DNA of 64,000 nt from Poindextera sp036272595 (lineage in GTDB: Bacteria > Pseudomonadota > Alphaproteobacteria > Caulobacterales > Caulobacteraceae), in assembly GCA_036272595.1 (NCBI GenBank), contig DATAYM010000009.1, positions 25,487-89,486 of the forward strand. Direction: 5' to 3'. Position numbers and translations under genes: made by a program. How positions within the stretch are numbered: the stretch's first letter is position 1; each line of letters begins with the position of its first letter. The notes beneath the pieces are model-generated. The model saw only the letters and a program-made list of their open reading frames with translations, did no database searches and had not been told where the DNA came from. Of this stretch, positions 7,989 to 18,974 are shown in pieces.

Positions 7989-8744
7989 TCAGTTCTCTCT
8001 CTTGATGGGTTTCACCGGGGTGGCCGCCAGTGGCCCCTCGAGGATCTCCGGGCGCCGCTGCAGGGCGTCCCACTTGGGCCGCTCGCCGGTCATCTCCTCG
8101 CCGGTGATCTCGAAATGGATGATCTCGGCGATGTTGGTGGCGTGGTCGCCGACCCGCTCCAGGTTCTTGGCGATGAACAGAAGGTGCGCGCCCGGCGTGA
8201 TCGTGCGCGGGTCGCCCATCATGTAGGTCAGGAGTTCGCGGAAGAGGCTGTTGTAGTGCTCGTCGACCTCCTCGTCGCGGGCCCAGACATTGGCCGCCTT
8301 CTCGATCTCGCCGGCCGTATAGGCGTCCAGCACCTCCTTCAGGCGCGCGCCGACCAGCCGGCCGAGCCGATCGACCGAGCGGGTCAGGGCGGTCAGCGGC
8401 TCGCTCTCGCTGAGGATCAGCGAGCGCTTGGCGATGTTGCGGGCCAGATCGCCGCAACGCTCGAGGTTCATGGCGATCTTCAGGGCCGCCACCGTGCGGC
8501 GCAGCTCGCGGCCGACCGGCTGGCGGGTGGCGATCAGCTCGATGGCGCGGCGCTCGATATCGGCCTGCAGGGCGTCAAGCTTGGGGTCGCGCGCCACCAC
8601 CGCATGGGCCAGCGCCACGTCGCGCCGGGTGATCGCGTCCAGACAATCGGCGATCTGCGCCTCGGCCAGGCCACCCAACCTGGCGACCTCCGCGACCAGC
8701 GGCTCAACCAGGTCGCCGCTCGCCTTCACCCACTGTTCGGTCAT
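7989..8744 (-). CDS. phoU: Phosphate signalling protein PhoU
   Basis: Helical regulator of 251 residues that couples the Pst transporter to PhoR and restrains phosphate uptake. Two PhoU repeats are visible, each with the metal-binding ExxxD-type helix: first in KLDALQADIERRAIELIATRQP with KIAMNLERCGDLARNIAKRS, second in the DEEVDEHYNSLFRELLTYMM region with IAKNLERVGDHATNIAEIIHF. A C-terminal tail of about 35 residues after the second repeat is charged and probably disordered. Tandem Pho boxes lie 80-108 nt upstream, so phoU-phoB likely has its own PhoB-dependent promoter besides read-through from phoR. Confidence 0.94.
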   Translation of the reverse strand: MTEQWVKASGDLVEPLVAEVARLGGLAEAQIADCLDAITRRDVALAHAVVARDPKLDALQADIERRAIELIATRQPVGRELRRTVAALKIAMNLERCGDLARNIAKRSLILSESEPLTALTRSVDRLGRLVGARLKEVLDAYTAGEIEKAANVWARDEEVDEHYNSLFRELLTYMMGDPRTITPGAHLLFIAKNLERVGDHATNIAEIIHFEITGEEMTGERPKWDALQRRPEILEGPLAATPVKPIKREN

Positions 8745-8823
8745 CGAATTCCGTTACAACAAAAGCGGTCAAGCCGACTCGATACGCCCTGGATGGACGT
8801 TGCCTGTCGATTGCTGTTGCTAT

Positions 8824-8852
8824 GCGACGGATTTGCGACAGTTTTGTTACAG
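8824..8852 (-). promoter_or_regulatory. Tandem Pho boxes upstream of phoU
   Basis: Read on the minus strand, three 7-bp direct repeats lie in 11-bp steps: CTGTAAC (8852-8846), CTGTCGC (8841-8835), CCGTCGC (8830-8824), joined by A/T-rich 4-bp spacers AAAA and AAAT. This matches the PhoB site, two CTGTCAT-like repeats 11 bp apart, with one extra half-site. The first repeat overlaps the phoR stop codon. Confidence 0.65.
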
Positions 8853-10010
8853 CCGCGGGATGTAGGCGGTAAAGGTGGTCCCCTGGCCCTCGACGCTCTC
8901 GATGGCCAGGCCGCCGCGGTGGCGGTTGATGATGTGCTTGACGATGGCCAGGCCCAGGCCGGTGCCGAGCCGTTCGCCGCTCTTCTGGCCCTCGACGCGA
9001 TAGAAGCGCTCGGACAGGCGCGGCAGGTGCTCGCGGGCGATGCCGGCGCCGTGGTCGGCGCAGCGCAGCACCACGAAACGCTCGCCGCCGACCAGATCCG
9101 GGCTGAGCAGCGACAGCCTGGCGGCGCCGGCGCGGGTCGGCGCCAGCGCCGCGTCGGCGGTGACGTCGTCGACGACATCGATCTCGACCACGCCGCCGGG
9201 ACTGGAGAACTTCAGGGCGTTGTCGATCAGGTTCTGCGACACCTGCAGCATCTGGTCGCGGTCGCCGACGATCATCGCCCGGCCGCGCTCGGCCATGCGG
9301 GTCTGCAGCTTCACGCCGCGCTCGGCCGCCAGGGGCGCCAGGGCGTCGATGACGTCGCGGGTCACCAGGGCGACGTCGACCCGGCCTTCGGGCGCGATGT
9401 GCTCGTTGAGCTCGATGCGGCTCAGGGACAGCAGGTCGTCGATCAGCCGCGCCATCCGGCCGGCCTGGGCGGCCATGACCCCCAGAAACCGCTCGCGGGC
9501 GTTCGGGTCGTCACGGGCGTGGCCGCGCAGGGTTTCGATGAAGCCGGTCAGCGAGGCCAGCGGCGTGCGCAGTTCGTGGCTGGCGTTGGCCAGGAAGTCG
9601 GCGCGCATCCGCTCGTTGCGGCGCGAGTCGGTCTCGTCGCGGATGACCATCAGCGCAAGCCGCGCCCCGTCGGCGGCCGGAGCGAGGGGCCGGGTGCGCA
9701 CGCGCCAGAACCGGTCCTGAGCGCCGCCGGTCTCGTAGGCCGCCTCGCCGTTCAGGCCGGCAAACAGGCTCTCGTCCACCGCCTCCAGCACCTCCGGATG
9801 GCGGATCGCCGAGACCAGCGGCCCGCCGGCGGCCGGGATGCGCAGGAACTCGCGCGCCGCGGCGTTGGCGAAGACCAGCCGGCGGTCGGAGGCGTCCTCC
9901 TGGTCGCGCGCGGACACCACCATCACCGGATCGGGCAGGCTGTCGACCAGGGCGGCGAAGGCCGGCTGGTCCTGGTCGGATCCGATGGGCTCGATCGACT
10001 GCAGCGACAT
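8847..10010 (-). CDS. phoR: PhoR-type sensor histidine kinase
   Basis: Sensor kinase for phosphate, 387 residues. A PAS-like domain occupies about 15-125 (FAALVDSLPDPVMVVSARD, RLVFANAAAREF). It is followed by the dimerisation/His domain FLANASHELRTPLASLTGF with phospho-His near residue 149 and the ATPase with the N-box NLIDNALKFSS, CADHGAGI, and GTGLGLAIVKHI. I see no transmembrane helix before the PAS domain, whereas E. coli PhoR has membrane segments at its N-terminus. Either this PhoR is soluble or membrane-recruited through PhoU/Pst, or the start lies further up; the upstream ~180 nt offers no convincing extension. Confidence 0.9.
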   Translation of the reverse strand: MSLQSIEPIGSDQDQPAFAALVDSLPDPVMVVSARDQEDASDRRLVFANAAAREFLRIPAAGGPLVSAIRHPEVLEAVDESLFAGLNGEAAYETGGAQDRFWRVRTRPLAPAADGARLALMVIRDETDSRRNERMRADFLANASHELRTPLASLTGFIETLRGHARDDPNARERFLGVMAAQAGRMARLIDDLLSLSRIELNEHIAPEGRVDVALVTRDVIDALAPLAAERGVKLQTRMAERGRAMIVGDRDQMLQVSQNLIDNALKFSSPGGVVEIDVVDDVTADAALAPTRAGAARLSLLSPDLVGGERFVVLRCADHGAGIAREHLPRLSERFYRVEGQKSGERLGTGLGLAIVKHIINRHRGGLAIESVEGQGTTFTAYIPRL

Positions 10011-10109
10011 GGTTCGACGATCTTCCGGCCGCTCGCCGGCGAACTGGGGAGCGGGTCGCGCCAGGGTAGCGGCTCGCCTGCGTTCAGCAAAGCTGCGCGC
10101 TATACCAAT

Positions 10110-10136
10110 TTATCTCTATCGAACTGATAGGAATAA
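10110..10136. promoter_or_regulatory. Imperfect palindrome between phoR and porin
   Basis: TTAT-ct-CTATC-N5-GATAG-ga-ATAA: 9 of 11 arm positions pair. It lies about 65 nt before the porin start and about 100 nt upstream of phoR, in a local AT-rich patch. Size and spacing suit a LysR-type or similar dimeric regulator. It is not a Pho box. The regulator is unknown. Confidence 0.4.
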
Positions 10137-10199
10137 TTGTCTAAGCAGCCGATCCTCTCGGCCCCGGTCCACGGGCACCGGTGAGCGAGGGGGTTGCTG

Positions 10200-11864
10200 A
10201 TGACGCGCATTCAAAGAATTTGGCAAAGAACCTGGCAAAGAACCTGGGGCGCAAGCCTCGTCACCATGCTGGCCGCGGGCGTTTCTTCCGTCGCGCTGGC
10301 CCAGGCCGCGCCGGCGGCGCAGGATCCGCGCGAGGCCCGGATCGACCAGCTGGAGGCCGAAGTCCAGGATCTCGCCGCCCAGGTGCAGGATCTGAAGCGC
10401 GGCCAGGCCGCCCAGATCCAAACCCTGAGCGACGTGCAGACCAAGCAGGCGCCGCCGCCGAGCGTGGTGGCCAGCATCACCAACGGCGTGCCCTCGATCG
10501 CCAGCGCCGACGGCCGCTTCCTGGCGAACTTCCACGGCATCCTGCAGTTCGACGCCGGCGGCTATGACCAGTCCGGGCTGGGGCCGCTGGGCGCGGACCT
10601 CCGCCGCAGCGGCCCGGCCCTGGGCGCCTCGGCCTCCAATGTCGACCTGACTCATGCCCGCGAGTTGAAGAACGGCGACAACTTCCGCCGCGCCCGCATC
10701 GGCGTCGACGGCCGCGCCTTCGGAGACTGGGACTACAAGCTGATCTTCGACTTCGCCGGCTCGGGCGTCGAGGACGCCGGCCAGCTCTACGAGGGCTGGA
10801 TCCAATATTCGGGCCTCAAGCCGGTCCACCTGCGCGTCGGCGCCTTCTCGCCGTCGATCGGTCTGGAAGACCAGGCCTCGACCAACGGCATGCCGCTCCT
10901 GGAACGGACGGCGGTCGAGGACATCGCCCGCGGCTTTGTCGCCGGCGACACCCGCACCGCGGTCGAGCTCTGGGGCGCCGGCGACCATTGGCTGGCCTCC
11001 GCCGCCCTGACCGGCCGGGTGATCGGCGTGCTCAACACAGGCACGGCGGCGGCGGTCCCGCAGAGCTACGGCGACCAGCTCGGCGTGGTCGCGCGGGTCG
11101 CCGGCACGCCCTTCCACGGCTCCGACTGGTTCGTTCACGTCGGCGCCCACGGCAGCTATCTGATCGATCCGCCCAACCTCACCGGGCCGACCGCGGCCGG
11201 GCTGCGGGTCGCGCCCAACGCCGAGGTGGTGGCGTTCTCGAACACGCCGGAGCTGCGCATCGACGGAACCAAGCTGATCAACACCGGCAACATCCCGGCC
11301 AGCCACGCCTCGACCACCGGCCTGGAATTCGCCGCCGAAAAGCAGAACTTCTACCTCCAGAGCGAATACGACTATTTCACCGTCAACCGCACCGACGTGC
11401 GCTCGACGCCCACCTTCAGCGGCTACTATGTCGAGGGCGGCTGGGTGATCACCGGCGAGCCGCGGGTGTACAACCGGGCCACCGCGGCGCTCGACGGCCC
11501 GATCGTCGCCCACCCCTTCTCGCTGAACGGCGAGGGCCTGGGCGCCTTCGAGCTGGTGGCGCGCTATTCCGACATGGACCTGAACTACCACCAGGGCGCG
11601 GCTGGAACCGCGCCATCCTCCACCGCCATCCGCGGCGGCGACGAACAGAACGTCACCCTGGGCCTGAACTGGTATCCAAACCAGTTCACGAAGTTCATGT
11701 TCGAGGTCTCGGAGGTGGAGATCCACCGCCTGTCGCCCTGCACGAACACCGGCGCCGGCGCGGCCAATACCTGCACCGGCACGGCCCTGTGGCAGACCCC
11801 GGTCGGCGCGCAGATCGGACAGAACTTCACCGACTTCGCGATCCGCTCGCAGTTCGCCTTCTGA
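10200..11864 (+). CDS. OprP/OprO-type anion-selective outer-membrane porin
   Basis: A 554-residue precursor. The signal peptide (1 to about 36, LVTMLAAGVSSVALAQA) is followed by a coiled coil (ARIDQLEAEVQDLAAQVQDL) and then a beta-barrel of the phosphate-selective porin O/P family with the diagnostic ARIGVDGRAFGDWDYKLIFDF and RVGAFSPSIGLEDQ blocks, ending in the C-terminal Phe (SQFAF) needed for barrel insertion. ATG 10200 is preceded by GAGGGGG; an in-frame TTG at 10194 is less likely. It is 27 nt upstream of a sulfate-type binding protein, so the channel may serve sulfate rather than phosphate, despite phoR being divergent. Confidence 0.85.
   Translation: MTRIQRIWQRTWQRTWGASLVTMLAAGVSSVALAQAAPAAQDPREARIDQLEAEVQDLAAQVQDLKRGQAAQIQTLSDVQTKQAPPPSVVASITNGVPSIASADGRFLANFHGILQFDAGGYDQSGLGPLGADLRRSGPALGASASNVDLTHARELKNGDNFRRARIGVDGRAFGDWDYKLIFDFAGSGVEDAGQLYEGWIQYSGLKPVHLRVGAFSPSIGLEDQASTNGMPLLERTAVEDIARGFVAGDTRTAVELWGAGDHWLASAALTGRVIGVLNTGTAAAVPQSYGDQLGVVARVAGTPFHGSDWFVHVGAHGSYLIDPPNLTGPTAAGLRVAPNAEVVAFSNTPELRIDGTKLINTGNIPASHASTTGLEFAAEKQNFYLQSEYDYFTVNRTDVRSTPTFSGYYVEGGWVITGEPRVYNRATAALDGPIVAHPFSLNGEGLGAFELVARYSDMDLNYHQGAAGTAPSSTAIRGGDEQNVTLGLNWYPNQFTKFMFEVSEVEIHRLSPCTNTGAGAANTCTGTALWQTPVGAQIGQNFTDFAIRSQFAF
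10209..10244 (+). repeat. 12-bp tandem repeat in porin signal sequence
   Basis: TGGCAAAGAACC occurs twice back to back (10221-10232, 10233-10244) after a degenerate copy (10209-10220). It encodes a repeating W-Q-R-T in the positively charged n-region of the porin signal peptide. Confidence 0.8.
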
Positions 11865-11891
11865 TCGACCGAGCCAAGAGGAAAGCCGACG

Positions 11892-12941
11892 ATGACCGAA
11901 ACCAGCATCCGCACCCCCACCCGCCGGGGGGTGTTCTCCCTCGCCGCGGCCGGCGCGGCGGCCCTGGCCACGCCCGCCCTGCTTCCCGGCCGCGCCCATG
12001 CCGCCGGACCGCTCAAGCTGCTCAATGTCAGCTACGATCCGACCCGCGAGCTCTATCGCGACATCGACGCGGCCTATTCGGCCTTCTGGAAGTCGCACAC
12101 CGGCCAAGATCTCGACATCGAGCTCAGCAACGGCGGTTCGGGCAAGCAGGCGCTGGCGGTGATCGGCGGCCTGCAGGCCGACGTGGTCACGCTTGCCCTG
12201 GCCTACGACATCGACGCGATCGCGTCGAAAGGGCATCTGCTGCCCGCCAACTGGCAGTCGCGGCTGCCGGAGAACTCCACCCCCTACACCTCGACCATCG
12301 TCTTCGTGGTGCGCAAGGGCAACCCGTGGAAGATTCACGACTGGGGCGACCTGATCAAGCCGGGGATCCAGGCCATCACGCCCAATCCGAAGACCTCCGG
12401 CGGGGCACGCTGGAACTATCTGGCCGCCTGGGCCTGGGCGCTGAAGTCGTCGGGCGGCTCGGCCGCCGCCGCCCAGACCTTCGTCCAGAAGCTCTATCAC
12501 CAGGTCCCGGTGCTGGACTCCGGCGCGCGCGGCTCGACCACCACCTTCACCGAACGCGGTATCGGCGACGTGCTGCTAGCCTGGGAGAACGACGCCCACC
12601 TGGCGCTCAGGGAACTCGGGCCCAGCAAGGTCGAGATCGTCTATCCGTCCATGTCCATCCTGGCCGAGCCGCCGGTGGCCCTGGTCGACAAGGTGGTCGA
12701 CCGCAAGGGCACGCGGGCGGCGGCCGAGGGCTATCTGAAGTTCCTCTACAGCCCGCTGGCCCAGGACCTGATCGGCAAGAACTTCTACCGGCCGCGCAAT
12801 CCGGAGTTCGCGGCCAAGTACGCCGCACAGTTCCCGAAGATCCCGATGGTCACCATCGCCAGCTTCGGCGGCTGGACTAAGGCCCAGGCGACCCATTTCG
12901 CCGACGGCGGCGTCTTCGACCAGATCTACAAGCCGGGCTGA
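11892..12941 (+). CDS. Sulfate ABC transporter substrate-binding protein
   Basis: Periplasmic Sbp/CysP family protein, 349 residues. The N-terminus has a twin-arginine-like signal (TRRGVFSLAAAGAAALATPA) cleaved near AHA-AG. The mature part opens with LLNVSYDPTRELYRDI, followed by ELSNGGSGKQALAVIGGLQADVVTLALAYD and NPKTSGGARWNYLAAWAW, all signatures of sulfate/thiosulfate binding proteins. No cysTWA-type permease or ATPase genes follow, only a terminator, so the rest of the transporter is encoded elsewhere. It is probably co-transcribed with the porin. Confidence 0.9.
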   Translation: MTETSIRTPTRRGVFSLAAAGAAALATPALLPGRAHAAGPLKLLNVSYDPTRELYRDIDAAYSAFWKSHTGQDLDIELSNGGSGKQALAVIGGLQADVVTLALAYDIDAIASKGHLLPANWQSRLPENSTPYTSTIVFVVRKGNPWKIHDWGDLIKPGIQAITPNPKTSGGARWNYLAAWAWALKSSGGSAAAAQTFVQKLYHQVPVLDSGARGSTTTFTERGIGDVLLAWENDAHLALRELGPSKVEIVYPSMSILAEPPVALVDKVVDRKGTRAAAEGYLKFLYSPLAQDLIGKNFYRPRNPEFAAKYAAQFPKIPMVTIASFGGWTKAQATHFADGGVFDQIYKPG

Positions 12942-12966
12942 CCTCCCCCGAAAGCCCGTCCCTGCC

Positions 12967-13025
12967 CCGGTTCCTCGAAGAGGGGAGCCGGGGTTTTTTT
13001 GATCCTCCCGACGGGGGAGGATCAG
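12967..13025 (+). terminator. Rho-independent terminator plus second hairpin
   Basis: CCCCGG at 12967-12972 pairs with CCGGGG at 12990-12995 around a purine-rich loop and is followed directly by seven T (12996-13002), ending the porin/Sbp transcript. A second perfect hairpin, GATCCTCCC with GGGAGGATC, follows at 13003-13025 just before the convergent pyk stop. Confidence 0.85.
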
Positions 13026-13028
13026 GCG

Positions 13029-14455
<1,427 letters not shown>

Positions 14456-14459
<4 letters not shown>

Positions 14460-15435
14460 GTCAGCTCGCCGAGCAGCGCCGCGGCGCCGATCAGGGCCGC
14501 GTGCGGCTGGGTGACCACGCGGGTGGGGATGGCGGCGAGATAGTCGCTCATGCGGTCCTTGGTCTCGAAGCGGCGGCGAAAGTCGCTGGCCTCGAGAAAA
14601 TCGAAGATGTCCGGTGCGATGCCGCCGCAGATATAGACCCCGGCCTCGGCGCCGACAGCCAGGGCGAAATTGCCGGCGATGGAGCCGAGGATGGCGCAGA
14701 AGCGGCTGAGCGCCTCGCGCGCCAGGCCTTCGCCGGCCAGGGCCTCGCGGGTGATGTCGGCGGGGGCGGTCAGGTCGGTGGACTGGCCGGTCATGGCGCC
14801 CATGGCCTGGTAGAGGTTGAGCAGGCCGGGGCCGGACAGCACCCGTTCGACCGAAACCTCGCCGAAGCGGACCATCAGGCGGCGCAGGATCTCGATCTCG
14901 ACCTCGTCCTCCGGCGCGAAAGACCAGTGGCCGCCTTCGCCGGTCATCACCGCCTGGCGGCGGCCGTCGCGGACCAGGGCCGCGGAGCCGAAGCCGGTGC
15001 CGGGGCCCATGATCGCCGCCGTGGCCCCGGCGCGGCCCCTGACCCGCCGGCCGATCGGGCGGCTGTCGCGCGGCGCCAGCCGATCGAGCGCCAGGGCCTG
15101 GGCGGTGAAGTCGTTGATCAGCTTGACCTCGACAAAGCCGCAGGCCTTACAGACGCGCTTTTCCGAAAACCCCCAGCCGCCGTTGTTGGTGAAATCCACG
15201 CAGCCCTTGATCACCGGCCCGGCGGCGGCGATCACCGCCAGCCGTGGGCGCTGTCCCTCCAGCATGTCGAGATAGGCGGCAAGCGCCGCCTCGCCGGAGG
15301 GATAGTCCGACGCCTGCAGCACCGCCGCATGGGTGATCCTGGTCGCCTCGCCGTCGGTCTCGGCGATGGCGAAGCGAGCGTTGGTGCCGCCGACATCCCC
15401 CACCAGGCCGGAAGCGCCGTCCGTCACCGGCGCCC

Positions 15436-15439
<4 letters not shown>
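14456..15439 (-). CDS. glk: Glucokinase
   Basis: ATP-dependent glucose kinase of the bacterial Glk family, 327 residues. The ATP phosphate loop is LVGDVGGTNARFAIAE near the N-terminus, the catalytic aspartate is in VKLINDFTAQALAL, and MGPGTGFGSAAL plus the EGGHWSFAPEDEVE metal/substrate block follow. The late ASP-type motif is VYICGGIAPDI. It overlaps edd upstream and pyk downstream by 4 nt each, a tight operon. In Caulobacter glk commonly sits with edd in a zwf-pgl-edd-glk operon; here zwf and pgl are absent and pyk is added. Confidence 0.95.
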
Positions 15440-17238
<1,799 letters not shown>

Positions 17239-17458
17239 GGAACCCTTACTCCTCGCGACCCGCCCGCCGCGTCCCGGTCGGGCCTTCGAACGGGGCGGCG
17301 CAGCGGTCTTTTCCTATCACAGACAAGGCGGCGATTTTAATGGCAGGCGCCTGGACTTTTAAGTCGTTGCGGCCACATGTCTTCGGAACTAGCCTAGCTA
17401 TCGGCCGTTGGACCATGGTCGAGGGCTGCATCGCCTGAATCACGGGGAGACTCTATCT

Positions 17459-17953
17459 ATGTCTATTTCGCATCGTTTCATCCTGGGCGCGGTCGCCGCG
17501 GCCGGGTTGGCGCTCGCCGCGAGCGCGCCCGCCCAGGCCCAGGACCGGTCTGGTGTTCGGGTCGGCGTCCTGACCTGCAATGTTTCCAGCGGGTTTGGGC
17601 TGATCTTCGGCTCCAGCAAGGAAGTCAACTGCGTGTTCTCGCGCGATGGCCGCGCAGTGGCGCACTATCAGGGCCATATCGACAAGTTCGGCGTTGACAT
17701 CGGCTACACCGCCGGCGGCGTGATGGTCTGGGGCGTGATCGCGCCGACCGCGGGCATTCCGGCGGGCTCGCTCGACGGCCACTACGTTGGCGTCACCGCC
17801 AGCGCGACGGCGGGCGTCGGCGCCGGCGCCAACCTGCTGGTCGGCGGGTCCGATCGTTCGATCTCGCTGCAACCGCTCAGCGTCGAAGGCAATACCGGCC
17901 TGAACGTCGCGGGCGGGATCGCCGGCCTTAGCCTGCACTACGTTCCGGACTGA
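17459..17953 (+). CDS. DUF992 family secreted protein
   Basis: A 164-residue protein with a clear Sec signal peptide (RFILGAVAAAGLALAASA, cleavage after AQA near residue 28). The mature protein has the DUF992 pattern VGVLTCNVSSGFGLIFGSSK, VNCVFSR, AHYQGHIDKFGVDIGYTAGG, then glycine/alanine-rich strands typical of a small beta-barrel or jelly-roll periplasmic protein. Two cysteines (about 42 and 60) could form a disulfide. Function unknown. GGGGAGA lies upstream of ATG 17459. Confidence 0.8.
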   Translation: MSISHRFILGAVAAAGLALAASAPAQAQDRSGVRVGVLTCNVSSGFGLIFGSSKEVNCVFSRDGRAVAHYQGHIDKFGVDIGYTAGGVMVWGVIAPTAGIPAGSLDGHYVGVTASATAGVGAGANLLVGGSDRSISLQPLSVEGNTGLNVAGGIAGLSLHYVPD

Positions 17954-17965
17954 GGTCTCCCAGAC

Positions 17966-18904
17966 CTAGTTTCCAGAGACGCTGTCCACGCCGCCGAACA
18001 GGCTCCGTAAGCGCTCGGTGATATCCGGCGCGAGCGGCGGTCCCTGGATGGCCGCGAGGTTGGCCTCAAGATGCTGCACGTTCCCGGTGCCGGTCAGTAT
18101 GACATCGGCGCCGGGTTCGTGGCGGCAGAAGCGGTAGGCCGCTTCGGTCAGCGAGCCGACATCCGCATGCTCGCGCAGGAAGCCGAGCGGATCGGCGGCG
18201 TCGACCTCCGCGCCATCCACCTCGCCCCGTTCGATCAGCCCGGCCACCGCCTCCCGCAGCGCGGCGGGCTGGCTCAGCAGCCGCCGCACCGCGAACATGA
18301 CCAGCGTGCCGACGTCGTGCGCCCGGGTCAGCGGGAAGACCCGCGCGCGGGCCGAGGGGTTGAGCAGGTTGAAGCCCACCATGACCACGTCGAACAGATC
18401 GTCCGGCAGGGCGCGGCTCAGCATCCGGTGGCCGGTGTCGCCGCCGAACTGCTCGGTGACGCCGAGGAAGCGGATCTTGCCGGCCGCCTGCTGGCGGCGC
18501 ATCTCGGGGACCAGCACCTCGGCGCAATAGTCGTACTGGCCGGGCGTCACCCCGTGCAGGTGGAAGACGTCGACCCGGTCGGCGCCCAGCCGCCTCAGGC
18601 TGCCCTCCAGGCTTTCGGTCAGCTCGGCGGCGGTGAACATCCGTTCGCCGCGGCCGGCGCTGGACTTGGTGGACAGGAAGACCTGGTCGCGGCGGCCGCG
18701 GATGCCCAGGCCCACCGCCTCCTCGGTGCCGTAGTTGCGGGCAGTGTCGATGAAGGTGACGCCCAGTTCCAGCGCGCGGCGGACGACGCCGGCGGCCTGA
18801 TCGACATCCGCCCCCTGAGCCATGCCCAGCCGGCTGGCCCCGCCGCAGCCCAGCCCAGCGACACTGACCTCGGCGCCCGTGCGTCCCAGCCTGACCGTCT
18901 GCAT
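17966..18904 (-). CDS. Aldo/keto reductase
   Basis: NAD(P)H-dependent TIM-barrel oxidoreductase, 312 residues. Catalytic Asp and Tyr are in TFIDTARNYGTEEAVGLGIRG, Lys in FLSTKSSAG and His in VDVFHLHGVTP, the complete D-Y-K-H tetrad. The N-terminus VRLGRTGAEVSVAGLGCGGAS is family standard. The substrate is unknown. It is convergent with the DUF992 gene (12 nt apart) and followed upstream by an MFS gene on the same strand. Confidence 0.9.
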   Translation of the reverse strand: MQTVRLGRTGAEVSVAGLGCGGASRLGMAQGADVDQAAGVVRRALELGVTFIDTARNYGTEEAVGLGIRGRRDQVFLSTKSSAGRGERMFTAAELTESLEGSLRRLGADRVDVFHLHGVTPGQYDYCAEVLVPEMRRQQAAGKIRFLGVTEQFGGDTGHRMLSRALPDDLFDVVMVGFNLLNPSARARVFPLTRAHDVGTLVMFAVRRLLSQPAALREAVAGLIERGEVDGAEVDAADPLGFLREHADVGSLTEAAYRFCRHEPGADVILTGTGNVQHLEANLAAIQGPPLAPDITERLRSLFGGVDSVSGN

Positions 18905-18974
18905 GATCCCATGTCCTGTTGCGCGCCGGCCAGCATAGCCGCGGGCGCCGCGGCTGGGCCAGCGCGCGCCGCGG

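Noticed and set aside
10011..10199. A Pho box in the phoR/porin intergenic region
   Set aside because: No CTGTNNN repeats with 11-bp spacing are present; only the CTATC/GATAG palindrome was found.
10116..12500. A 794-residue minus-strand open frame opposite the porin and sulfate-binding genes
   Set aside because: High-GC antisense shadow: Gly/Ala/Arg/Asp-rich with no domain, while the plus-strand genes have full families, a signal peptide and a terminator.
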